From Ceratothoa steindachneri (Eukaryota; Arthropoda; Malacostraca; Isopoda; Cymothoidae), in contig OZ018321.1 of NCBI GenBank assembly GCA_963969495.1, positions 71,524,286 through 71,588,285 on the forward strand: a DNA stretch of 64,000 nt, written 5' to 3'. A program made the translations under genes and the position numbers. Below are positions 34,905-46,944 of this stretch, piece after piece. The notes under the pieces were generated by a model, which saw nothing but the letters and a program-made list of their open reading frames with translations, was not told the DNA's origin and did no database searches. Within the stretch, counting starts at the first letter, position 1. Each line of letters begins with the position of its first letter.

Positions 34905-35537
34905 ATCCGTTTGGCTAACCACGAGCGTCAGCGCCTGAGTCTCCTACAAAAGAAAGAGCTTGGTCTTGCAGTAATGTTGCTATGCGTCGTGATTGTGTTC
35001 TTTCTATGCAACATCTTAGCATTCATCGTCAGCGTCCTTGAGATGTTCGGTATAGTCCTAGCCTACCTAACGATGACCAATAATTTCCTGGTGACGGTTA
35101 ATTCATCGGTTAACTTTGTTATTTATTGCATTTTCGGTCAAAAATTCAGACGTCTCTTTCTAGAAATTTTCTGCTTCGGTGCCCTCAACAATTATTCACC
35201 CTCTGATTTTCCACTGAACGAATCAGGGATTGGAGGTAACAGTATGTATGGCGAAGGACGGCCACTGACGAACGGACGATCGACAAATACACGCAGTATT
35301 CGCCTATCTTCATTAAGTGTGTCTCAAGGGAATCGCTTGAGCTCCAATACGACATGGCACGGTGGACGGTGTTCCATGCCCGTTATTGGAAATTTTCAGC
35401 ATCAAGAATACAAACATGTACCACACCGGGAAACTACTGGAAGAAATGGGGGTGAAAATCTAACTAAAACAGGATCCAGGAAGGCACCTGCTATCGATCC
35501 TTTGATTGAAAAGGAAGAAAAAAGTGATATTGTGTAA
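34905..35537 (+). CDS. Neuropeptide GPCR terminal exon: loop 3 end, TM6, TM7, C-tail
   Basis: Preceded by the acceptor TTCCTTAG and read in phase 0 (IRLANHERQRLSLLQKKELG). Residues from about 24 form TM6 (LAVMLLCVVIVFFLCNILAF), with CVV.FF.CN replacing the classical CWxP, as in FMRFamide receptors. TM7 follows (NFLVTVNSSVNFVIYCIFG); NSSVNFVIY is the family's version of NPxxY. KFRRLF starts helix 8. The C-tail is about 130 residues, Ser/Thr- and Asn-rich, with many potential phosphorylation sites, and ends EEKSDIV with TAA at 35535. The class, peptide-gated G-protein signalling at the plasma membrane, is firm. The exact ligand cannot be told from these exons alone. The frame is open throughout, so the gene is probably functional. 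Confidence 0.88.
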   Translation: MRLANHERQRLSLLQKKELGLAVMLLCVVIVFFLCNILAFIVSVLEMFGIVLAYLTMTNNFLVTVNSSVNFVIYCIFGQKFRRLFLEIFCFGALNNYSPSDFPLNESGIGGNSMYGEGRPLTNGRSTNTRSIRLSSLSVSQGNRLSSNTTWHGGRCSMPVIGNFQHQEYKHVPHRETTGRNGGENLTKTGSRKAPAIDPLIEKEEKSDIV

Positions 35538-36037
35538 TTTATATTATTAATCATCCTAATCACTCCCAATGCAGGAGTAACAAGAATCAAGATAAATACA
35601 TACGAAATTAATACTTTACAAACAATTTATGAACACAAACTTATGTGCCAAGTTAGATAAAACTAATTAAGCTAGGTAATAGTGGTATATTAGAATGGAC
35701 ATCACTATGAGTTTTTTGTCAAAAGAAATATGACACTCATTGAAAGCGAGAAAATTACATTTTGTAAAAGAATAAAAAAAAACACTGTTAGGATTAATGA
35801 ATGTCATTTGGAAAATTCAAGGACACGTGTGTAAATATAACAAAAATTAGAAGTAGGAACTATTGTTAGAAAACTCACATAAGCTATGACTCAATATGTA
35901 TTGTTAATAGAGTCATATAAGCTATTTGGCATTTCACAAACATTCACATACATTGCTTTCAGTGTCGCAAAATGTAATTAATATTCTGAATTATTTCTAT
36001 AAAATATATAACCGAAAAGACGACAAATGTAGTTTAG
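35538..36037 (+). other. Probable 3' untranslated region and downstream flank of the receptor gene
   Basis: AT-rich, no reading frame. It contains a poly(A)-signal match (35771). The transcript probably ends shortly after that, before the TA array. Confidence 0.45.
35771..35776 (+). promoter_or_regulatory. Candidate polyadenylation signal
   Basis: AATAAA followed by an A-run, 234 bases after the receptor stop codon. This is a plausible 3' end, but the hexamer is common in AT-rich DNA. Confidence 0.4.

Positions 36038-36113
<76 letters not shown>
36038..36113. repeat. (TA)n microsatellite
   Basis: TA array with one TT interruption at 36060-36061. Its right edge abuts the GC-rich unit at 36120. 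Confidence 0.95.
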
Positions 36114-36117
<4 letters not shown>

Positions 36118-36640
36118 AATCCATCAATTTCGACGATGCCATTAAAACCTGTGCGTGAATGCTTTTAAATTGGTCAAGCCATTGCACTGGGGCAGGTTCA
36201 CTCTCTTGACCTTAGAATTTGGAGTACAGTAGTACGCAGGACCGTCACGACTGGAGACTTCCTTGGCTGCAGTGATGGCCCTGACGTCTAAGTGTCTAGT
36301 CACGCCCTCGGCTTTCCACAAAGCTCTGCAAAACCACGTTCTTGGCCGTTGGATCTCCCAGTTGATCTCGTCCGCCCAATCCACAGGAGGCGTCTTCGCA
36401 TGCTAGGGTAGACATGCTAAGCTCACCGAGGGTCTGAGACCCGTCGGCTACCTTCAACTTGGTTTAGTCCGCCTGACGAAGCGGTGTACCGGAGTGTAGC
36501 CACTGTCCCATGCAAACAGCTTCTTGGAGCCTCGGTGAGGGCTGAGTACCAAGTAGGGACAAATGACAGACGAGCTACTATTTAACATAGTACAACAAGC
36601 CCCTCCGGCAACTATTCAGGGAAGGTGTGCTATTAAAATG
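36118..36640 (-). repeat. GC-rich unclassified repeat abutting a (TA)n array
   Basis: About 500 bp of near-balanced GC in an otherwise very AT-rich region. On the minus strand the segment runs from GCCGGAGGGGCTTGTTG (about 36610) to ATGGATTACTTTATATATA at the TA array, so the array may be its 3' tail, as in some retroposons. An 80-codon minus frame (36384-36142) is open but unrecognised. The abrupt composition change and TA tail suggest an inserted SINE-like unit or LINE 3' end; the class is not determined. Confidence 0.4.
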
Positions 36641-36814
36641 AGAGATGTCGATGAAAATCTTTCATAAAACGGTTTCTGTCTGTGAATAAGAAAATGCAAT
36701 TTCTGTAGAACATCATGAAAATAGAAGGAAATGTTACATTGGTTATTAATTTAACCAATTGAATTTGCTTAAATATCATTCTGATGGTATTTGGTGACTC
36801 TTTGAAGGAAACCG

Positions 36815-38737
<1,923 letters not shown>

Positions 38738-38802
<65 letters not shown>
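38738..38802. repeat. (TA)n microsatellite
   Basis: 65-bp TA array between unassigned AT-rich sequences. Confidence 0.95.
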
Positions 38803-38807
<5 letters not shown>

Positions 38808-39165
38808 CAATTCACAAAGTAGCACGTGAGTTTTTGCAATGTGTCCCTGCTTACTTCTCGTTTCTCTCATAATCCCCCTCTTTAGACTATCACCTTCGCC
38901 ATTAATCGTTTGGCTCTGTTCTTGATCCTTTCTGCCTCTCGGTTTGACCTTGCTACCTGTTATAGCTGAATCTTAATGTGCATTTACCCATCCCTCTCCT
39001 ACTTCCTCATTGGTGATTTCTTGTCTTAGAGGCGGTCCTTTATCTTTTACTAGCTCATATATACCCTTATTATATTATTTTCTCTTGTAGTTATCCTTGA
39101 GAATTAACTGAATAAAGTTCGAAAGTACTTGGAAGCACCTTTTTATTTTTCCTGCGGGACATTGC

Positions 39166-39168
<3 letters not shown>
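38803..39168. other. Spacer between TA arrays
   Basis: Pyrimidine-rich, no recognised feature. Confidence 0.4.

Positions 39169-39249
<81 letters not shown>
39169..39249. repeat. (TA)n microsatellite
   Basis: 81-bp TA array. Confidence 0.95.
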
Positions 39250-39252
<3 letters not shown>

Positions 39253-39580
39253 TTAGATAGAATTGGTGTTAGCTAACTATCTAAAATAAATAAAAATATG
39301 TGCCTTTTAGATTTCTCTTTATAATTAGTAAAGCAAAATTAGTTATTGTTTATATTAATTCAATGACTCCTCAGATTATTTATCTGTTCCTACTTCTTTC
39401 TTCAACCATATCAGTAAATAAGATCACCGAATGATTATATCGAATATATTCTTCCAGAATTAATAGTATATCTGATGTTTTAAATTGTTTATTGCATAAT
39501 ATCCTAACACAATTTACAACAATAATCAGGTCGACAAATATTTTTCTTTAAGAAATTTGGTTTGCTTTTATCGATAGTAG

Positions 39581-39581
<1 letters not shown>
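39250..39581. other. Spacer between TA arrays
   Basis: AT-rich, no recognised feature. Confidence 0.4.

Positions 39582-39659
<78 letters not shown>
39582..39659. repeat. (TA)n microsatellite
   Basis: 78-bp TA array. Confidence 0.95.
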
Positions 39660-39665
<6 letters not shown>

Positions 39666-40080
39666 TATATTATTTAAGCTGCTTAACATGTTTGGCTCTC
39701 ATGTCGTTTTCATTGTCAAATTTGTGTGAAAATAAAATAAAGAACACGTTCTTTCAGTATCCCTTTTATCCTTACCCTTTTGCAAAGAAAATTACCGTTG
39801 CATGGACTGAATTTTTATACCGGAGAAAAACGTTTCTCGCATACTTAATGATTCTTAATTTATCCCATTGATTAAAATTTTATGCTTTTTCATCGGGGAA
39901 ATAAATAATTTGCTTCATATCAACATATCGAACAAAATGACTCCGAGGTTACCTTGCGGAAATCATATATATTAGATAAAATAAGCCGAATCCTGCCACA
40001 ACTTATCTAACCAAAAGTTTTAAAAAACTATTTGACGCACTCGATCAACAACCAGAATAGAAAAGGAAGGAAAGACAAGA
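39660..40080. other. AT-rich spacer
   Basis: No recognised feature. Confidence 0.35.
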
Positions 40081-40099
40081 AAAGAACTAAATTAAGACA

Positions 40100-42200
40100 T
40101 AGATAACAGAATGAGAAACCTATCACAACATGTACAAGTATCGAAACAAATTGAAAATATTCATATTTAACGTCAACGGGTGGAAAAGCAAAAGAAACAC
40201 ATACTCCGATATAATTAGAAATGAAGACAGAGATATTATAATATTAACTAAACATGGAGCGAACATAAAACAGGGAACAATGAAAATACCCAGCCATATA
40301 TTAAACCATCTAGCCATATCAAGACTAATTATGATGGTATAATGATAGGAATGAAGAATTTATTAAACTGCCCTGCAATTTAAGGTTTAGAAGCATCCTA
40401 TAATGTCATTAAGATACAAATGACTGCATAAGACCTAGTAGTAACCATGACATATAAAACCACCAAGATGCTCATATTTTTCTTTTTTACCACTTAATTA
40501 GAATCTTTCGCTGTCCAAAAGAGGTCGATAATGTGTTACCACCTGAACACGAACCAGGTGCAGAGAGGCAGGATACACATGCTATCTAAACGAAGACGGA
40601 ATAACCCTAAAGTCCTAGTAGAAAGGAACCTGATCTAAAGAGAAGAAACAGTCTTCCAACATACCTCACATATAGATCAAAGACCACCGCTGATATTGTC
40701 CTGACCATCCTGCACTACAAATTTAACCACCACACAGAACCATAACCCACAACCTCATCTGACCACTTGTGCCTAATAACTACACTATGCCCATCCCCCA
40801 TCCGAATCCAAATTCTAAAAAGAAAGGTCATCAGCAAGACACGTTGGAATCGATATAAGCGTTATCTTACTACCTTTTGGAAAAAGAATCCCTTTACAAC
40901 ATAATTAAAGTAGACAAAAGCACACATAACGGACAATCTCAAAAATAACAGGAGCTGATAATCTCTACACACCGAAAATTACATATATTTCACTACCTGC
41001 GCCACGGTGACAGGAGAAATTAAGCATAAAAATAAAGGAATTTCAACTACTAAAGAAGAAATAATATAATTGGGAAATATCATGAGAAGATGTCGAAAGC
41101 TAAGAATCATCTGAAAGCAAATAGGAAGACTGATATAAAAACAAATTAGATCTGAGTTTGAACGAAATAATAAACAAAATCGACATAGATACAGATCTCA
41201 AAAAATTCGGGAACCAGAGGAGAAAATTTCGAGGATCACAACTTAAGAAACAAATTAAATTTTTAAAAAAAGGAAAAAGATAAATAAACAAATACAGTGA
41301 GATACAACAACACTTCAAAAGATACTGGAAAAAATATTCTCCATCTCATCCGAAAAAAAAAACAAATTCTGACAAAACAAGAAAAGTAAATACTGCAAAC
41401 TCTGCAAGAACAATAGGAAAACATTGCACCCTACTCATGTGTCAACGAGGTAAGACGAACCCACAAAGATAAGGAATGCCTTTTACGAATGAGAAATACC
41501 TCGAAACACTTAAACCTTTTAAACAAAAATACCTAGGAACAAATAGGACCGCAAAATGCCAGCTATTCGATGCACCAAACAACATTTACAATGCAATATG
41601 GACGATTTTCAGTCTTTCAGAATGTGGGATACTTCCATCGAGCATTTAAGACGAGAAAGATTAATTTCCTCCAGAAACTTGGAAAATTGAAACACGAAAT
41701 CGACCGCGGTAATAAGAATCATTGGAGAGGCATATCCACGCACCACGGGAGGGAGAGTCCTAGGAATAAAACTGACAACAAACGGGTACAACTCTCAGTT
41801 AACACAGAAACTAACGGAAGCGAGAAACACTATGGCAGCGCTTTGCAGATGCAGAACAGAAACCTTTAAAAAAGAAACAAAAGGAAACTCTAAATGGCTC
41901 TCGTCAGCACCAAAATTACATACCTCCTAATCCCTACGAACACACTAAAGATGACATATAAAAAAACCCAAAGGATTTAAAAGTTTGTTACCTGATTTAT
42001 CACGAGCAAAACAAAAAAATAACAGATTAATCTTGGTCGAACTAAATTAGGGAAGAAACGTGAAACAGATAAACTAGACAGTACTCGAACCTGCGTTGAG
42101 CAACTCGACATAAGATTTACGAAATAATACCTAATGATGAAATTAAACATGTAACCATAGCTGGCCAATAAATCCGTCAAGTTTGTGATGACCGACGATT
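40100..42200 (+). mobile_element. Decayed LINE with endonuclease and C-terminal parts, RT core missing
   Basis: 40144-40330 encodes KLKIFIFNVNGWKSKRN, EDRDIIILTKHGANIK and GTMKIPSHILNHLAISRL. This is the start of an apurinic-type endonuclease ('LkIlxwNxNGi..K...L......DIi.l.Et'). Around 40640-40780 other frames give FQHTSHIDQRPPL and TTTQNHNPQPHLTSDHLCLI, the domain end with its 'SDHxxI' box. From about 41700 the frame IIGEAYPRTTGGRVLGIKLT...QLTQKLTEARNTMAALCRCR matches the thumb region ('yLGi.ld..L....h.....ka...l..l.rl'), and pieces run to about 42180. The RT fingers and palm (including YxDD) that should lie between were not found. Jockey/RTE-like; clade uncertain. Confidence 0.55.
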
Positions 42201-43322
42201 TGGAGGTTGCGGAGATAGAACGCTACGGAATATTAAACTAATAAAACTCTAAAACCATTAATGATGACTGATAATGAATGGTAACCATAATACTCCCATA
42301 TCAAAGAACCAGAACAAGCCAATGAAAATTTATAATCACTCATTATTGAGAATGGTGACATACCAAAGAATAAAATAACAAATGCAAAATATGAAAGATG
42401 AACCCAAAATTTACATAACAAAACAGAAACAAAGGATACAATCACTCAAATGAGCAAATGAGAACAAAGGCTCAATGCTAAAATATAAACATGTATACAT
42501 ACTAAAGAAAAGAAGGTCAGCTAAAATGTCACTTATTCTGATTTATGACCTTACGACCTTCAAAACTGCAAATAATTCCCGGACTAACCTTGAGACAACC
42601 TTTACAAATTTATTATTCGAAAGATAATGTAAAACAACATAAGGTTTCAAATTTCGTTGGAATCAGTTGAATAGTTACAATGCTATTACCAAAATAAAGA
42701 AAAAGCAAAACGGAGACCGACCGACATAGTGAGATATAGAGTCGCCCGCAACTAAAAAGCAAAACTAACGAGTTTGCCAGGCAACCTGGCACAAATTCAT
42801 AATCATCATCATCCAAGTCATTCTCATAATCATCTGTAGGGGGTTTTCACCGAAAAAGGGTCCGAAGAAAAGATTTCCCTACACTTAACAAGTGAGCAAA
42901 GGAAAATTGCTATGAACGCGAATGACTTGTATTGCACTCAAAAACAGTGGGAACCAAGAAATAATATATTTACATTAATTAATGTATAGATATTTACTTC
43001 CCCTAATTCCTAAAGCTTAAAGATAATACAGCAGGTGGGCAATAGGTTCCCAGATGAACGATATTTACATATACATTTAAGAGGCAATGAATTCCAAGAT
43101 AAACAATACCTAAGACTCTATTAAAAGGGCATTGAATTACTAGCTGAACAGTAGTTATGGACCTTTACACTCAGAGGACAGGGAAATCATTTAATCTTTA
43201 TGCAGACCCTCACAAGTGAATGAGTTCAATTATTCACAACGGCTACTAACGGGAGTTAAATTTACCGTGACAAAGTGCATACAATTCCGCACGACACGAA
43301 ATCACCTCTCGACGGGTTAAAA
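42201..43322. other. AT-rich sequence without recognised genes
   Basis: The first few hundred bases may be the LINE 3' end. The rest shows nothing identifiable. Confidence 0.35.
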
Positions 43323-43429
43323 TAATGGGTGGCCCAAAACTTACTTCACATTTTATAACTTAATAACACAAAAACTAATTAAGCTATAAAAGTCATTGAT
43401 CTATAAAATTAAAGAGGAGATCTTGGATT

Positions 43430-44195
43430 TTTATTATTTAAATATAATATCCTTCAAATAGTCTCCATTATTGCTAAAACAAAGGCGAATTCTTTGCACC
43501 ATATTTTCCATGACATTTTCCAAAACATCAGGAGTAATTTTGTCGATTTCTTCAATGATGTTTTATTTCAATTCTTGAAGATTATTAGGTTTGTTTACGT
43601 ATCTGGAGGGGTAAAATCAAGTGATCGTGGTGGCCAAGAAAGGTCACGTAAACGTGAACTTAACCGACCAGGGAAGCCTGCTCTTAGTTTTGCCATGGCT
43701 TCTCTCGTTGTGTGTAGTGTTGCCCCATCTTGTTGAAACCACATATCGTGCATATCCAAATCTTCCAGTTCTGGCAATAAATAATCTTGTATCATTTCTC
43801 TGTAATTTTCCCCTGTTACTGTCACTGTTTTTCCGTCAGCATCCTCGAAGAAGTAGGGCCCAATGATTCTCGAACTGGTTATGCCACAACAGACCGCAAC
43901 TTTCTGTGTATGAAGAGGCTGCTCGTGAATTATCATGTGGTTTTCAGCACACCAGAATCTACATTTTCTTTTATTAACGTATCCAGTAATGTAAAAATAT
44001 GCTTCAGCGGACATGATTAGGTGCGAGGTAAATGTCGGATCATCTGTTAGTCCCAAAAATGCGCGTGCAAAGTTTATTCTTTTTTGATGGTCTGCAATAT
44101 TTAATTGTTAAGTTATTTGAATTTTGTATGGATGAAGTTTCAATTCTTTTGTTAGAAAGCGTTGCAATTATGTTCAAGAAATTCCTAGTTGACGT
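43430..44195 (-). pseudogene. Mariner transposase, N-terminally truncated
   Basis: Minus frame from about 44180 (LQRFLTKELKLHPYKIQIT, stop, then DHQKRINFARAFLGLTDD) through 44056-43595. Recognisable boxes: VNKRKCRFWCAEN, HTQKVAVCCGI, IIGPYFFEDADGKTVTVTGE, DMHDMWFQQDGATLH (second Asp present) and LSWPPRSLDFTPPD (third Asp present). The first catalytic residue appears lost: IMSAEAYF stands where the family has FSDEAHF. No start or DNA-binding domain remains. It belongs to the same broad mariner group as the copy at 14860-16015. Confidence 0.75.
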
Positions 44196-44199
44196 TTGT

Positions 44200-44522
44200 G
44201 GCTGTTGTTGAACACTGGTTAACTATGGCGACACTAAGAGCAGCCTTCTCTGGTCGGTTAAGTTCACGTTTATGTGATGTTTCTTGGCCACCACGATCAC
44301 CTCATTTTACCCTTCCAGATTTTTTCCTTTGTTGATACCTTAAAGAAAAGGTATCCGTGAATAAACCTAATAATCTTCAAGAATTGAAACAAAACATTAT
44401 TGAAGAAATCGACAAAATCACTCCTGATGTTTTGGAAAATGTCATGGAAAATATGGTGCAAAGAATCCGCCTTTGTTTTAACAATAATAGAGAAGATTCG
44501 AAGGATATTATATTCAAATAAT
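44200..44522 (+). pseudogene. Second mariner transposase 3' fragment, opposite orientation
   Basis: The plus strand encodes TLRAAFSGRLSSRL and DVSWPPRS (about 44227-44305), then a stop and YLKEKVSVNKPNNLQELKQN through RLCFNNN, ending with TAA near 44520. It is homologous to the end of the minus-strand copy next to it and forms the other arm of the palindrome. Confidence 0.75.
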
Positions 44523-44633
44523 AAAAATTCAAGATTTCCTCTTTTATTTTATATATCATACATTTTTATAACTTAATTAGTTTTCGTGTTATTAATTTTA
44601 AAAAATGTGAAGTGACTTTTGGGCCACCCGTTA

Positions 44634-45228
44634 TAAAGTATCAGGTTGGCCAACCTTACCGTAAAATGAGATTAGTTAGAATAAAAGTAATTAATAATAG
44701 CAAAATATTTGGCGCTTCAAATACAAAAATAAGAGAATTACTGGATATCAGAAGATTTACTTACCGAAATCCTCCTCCTCATCTGTATCAACATCACTCA
44801 TTTTTACCTACACGTAGTTCTTCTTCCTATCCTATCTTATACTCAAACACCTTCACCACTTTGGGAATCCCAGTCCCAAAAGGAAAAAAACAAATAGTCT
44901 TAATATCTGGACAAATAAAAAAAATATGTATATGACAAGGTCAATCCTCATTTCAAAATAGTTTTTTCCAAGAGAGACAAGATCTTGCATCTTTTCTTCC
45001 GTCTTCAGAAGGTTTATAAAAGGAAACCTTGGGTTCGGGGCGTGTGCTAAGATTTCAGTATTCTTTTCAAGCAACTTCCTGTCCAATTGTTTTCCATGCT
45101 TTTCCAACGTATGTGTCATGGGGGCACCGTTGCTCAAGTGGTCATTCTTCGTGTTAGTTTTGTTTCGGTCATTCCGATATATGAATCAGGTTAATAAAAC
45201 CACTGTGGAGAAGCGTAGTATTTATTAT
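44634..45228. other. Unassigned spacer
   Basis: AT-rich. Two overlapping frames on opposite strands (44612-44935 +, 44853-45137 -) are unrecognised. Confidence 0.35.
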
Positions 45229-45285
45229 CTCGAGACCAGTTTCGGAATGGAGTTTGTCATGCTAGCCTCAGTCGAACACTAAGAA
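45229..45285 (-). ncRNA. Possible degenerate hammerhead-ribozyme-like motif downstream of a Penelope element
   Basis: On the minus strand CGACTGAGGC is followed 21 bases later by CCGAAACTGGTCTCGAG. Hammerhead ribozymes carry CUGANGA and GAAA core boxes, and Penelope-like elements commonly carry minimal hammerheads near their ends. Here the first box is CTGAGGC (last A replaced by C), and I could not draw a convincing stem II, so an active ribozyme is unlikely. Position and strand fit the Penelope ORF at 45403-46940. Confidence 0.25.
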
Positions 45286-45307
45286 TACATGCAGTCGCAC
45301 CAAGCAT

Positions 45308-45310
<3 letters not shown>

Positions 45311-45377
<67 letters not shown>
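45311..45377. repeat. (TA)n microsatellite at the 3' side of a Penelope-like element
   Basis: 67-bp TA array. It lies 25 bp downstream of the end of the GIY-YIG reading frame (minus strand). Confidence 0.95.
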
Positions 45378-45380
<3 letters not shown>

Positions 45381-45402
45381 TACAGAGATCCAATTGGAGT
45401 TC

Positions 45403-46940
45403 CTAATCAGGGGGTGTGAATTTAAGTTGATTAAAGATATCTTTTAAGAATAGATCTTTGACGTAGGGGCTGCATTTGTATTGCCCACCTGAAAGGGGGA
45501 TTTCATCTATAAGGGTGGATTCAATGACCTTTCTTTTGTGGAAGTCTTTACACGGGTAGATTAGTTTGGCCTGTGGGAATTCTATCGAGTGGTTAAAGTT
45601 ATTAGTGTTTGTGAAAAGACTAGAGGCTGTGTTTCTCCGTCTAATGTCTTCTCTGTGTTCGTACATTCTCTTATCCAGATTTCTTTCTGTTTCGCCTATA
45701 TAAAATAAAGGGAAGTTAATTTCTTTACAGATGATTAAATAGACTCCTGCTTCGTTGTTTCCTTCTATAGTTTTGGTGGTAGGGAATGATTTTTTAATGG
45801 TCGAAAAGTATTTAAAAGTGGTTTGGTCAAGGGAAAGGATACTATTTAAACCTTTCAGCAATGGATAAAATGGAATGGAGAGGTAGTTTCTTTTAGTTTC
45901 TGAGTTCCTACTTTTAGGGCAATATAAGTTTGACTTGGCCCTGGAAAAGCATTCATTGATGATATGGGGATGATATTTTAGTTCTATAAATGTACAGGTG
46001 GTAAAAGTAATTTTATCTGACAAGAAACATGGATCACAAATTCTAAAACCTCTCAAAGACATAGATATAACAATGGCTTTTTTAACTTTTATATCATGAC
46101 AAGAGTAAAAATGGATGTAAGAATTCTAATTAGTGGTTTTACGGTATACAGAGAAGGTAGGTCAGTCATTTACTCCTACAATTTTGACATCGAGGAAAGG
46201 TAAACAATTATTATTTTCCCACTCAAATTTGAATTTTATGGTAGGGTGTAGGTTATTGAGGTTGTTTAAGAAATCGTCAAGAGATTCCAGTTGATTTAAA
46301 GGCCACATCTATATGACGTCATCAATATATCTGTACCCTACAAAATTGAGGGATGGGGTCACAGAGGGCAGTAGAGACATTTAGAAATGTTCCATAAAAA
46401 GATTGCACAGAACGGGTGCCAAAGGATTTCCCATATTCAGCCCATGTTTCTGGCGGAAGAAACCCATATCACTATTAAAAACATTTTCAGTGACGCAAAG
46501 TTTAACTAGGTTAATAATTTTTGTTTGGGGTATGGGGAGGTTTAATCTCGGGTTCCTTAATACATTAGATAATACTTTATGGGCTTCATCCTTAGGTACA
46601 TTGGTAAAAAGACTTTCTACATCAAAGCTCACTAAGCGACGGCCTTTGATGTTAATTTTTCTAAATTTCTCGGTGAAATCTGATGAGGGAACTATATGCG
46701 ATGATGAGGTTAATCCAACGGCATTTGAGAGAATATTGGCCGGCCACTTAGAGAGGGAATATGCATGGGAGCTAATGCATGATACAATTGGTCGAAGAGG
46801 TGTTCCAGGCTTGTGGGTTTTCGGCAACCCATACATACGGGGAAGGGATGGATTAATTGGTTTGAAACGTTGGAGGAGATTCTCCGATGGAAGAGAGGTT
46901 GCTAAAAAGGACATCTCTGGCCGATAGGAAAAAATCATCT
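45403..46940 (-). mobile_element. Penelope-like retroelement (RT + GIY-YIG), 5'-truncated
   Basis: The minus strand starts inside the RT at 46938: MYGLPKTHKPGTPLRPIVSC, then GRRLVSFDVESLFTNVP (motif A with catalytic Asp), KHGLNMGNPLAPVLCNLFME, one stop, then VGYRYIDDVI at about 46345-46316 (the YxDD box is intact) and another stop. The connector (about 46290-46070) is decayed. The 219-codon frame 46062-45403 holds a Cys-containing linker, then the endonuclease: EAGVYLIICKEINFPLFYIG (GIY-YIG), RNLDKRMYEH (conserved Arg) and KVIESTLIDE (conserved Glu). These elements copy RNA into nicked target DNA and often leave truncated copies. The RT N-terminus is absent beyond 46940. With two or more in-frame stops this copy is inactive, though the GIY-YIG frame itself is open. 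Confidence 0.88.
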
Positions 46941-46944
46941 TCTT

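Larger units (their letters stand above)
43325..44631. mobile_element. Palindromic mariner made of two opposed 3' halves
   Basis: Both ends read the same terminal sequence inward (GGGTGGCCCAAAAnTnACTTCACATTTT), with TA just outside each end (43323-43324; 44632-44633). The left end is the 3' end of a minus-strand transposase. The right end is also a 3' end, of a plus-strand copy: both carry the C-terminal codons LQELKxNIIEEIDKITPDVLENVMENMVQRI, once at 43560-43470 (-, with a stop) and once at about 44375-44465 (+). The 5' terminal repeat and N-terminal helix-turn-helix of a normal mariner are missing. The arms (about 43325-43700 and 44230-44631) are strongly similar; the unpaired centre holds the rest of the minus-strand copy. 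Confidence 0.8.
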
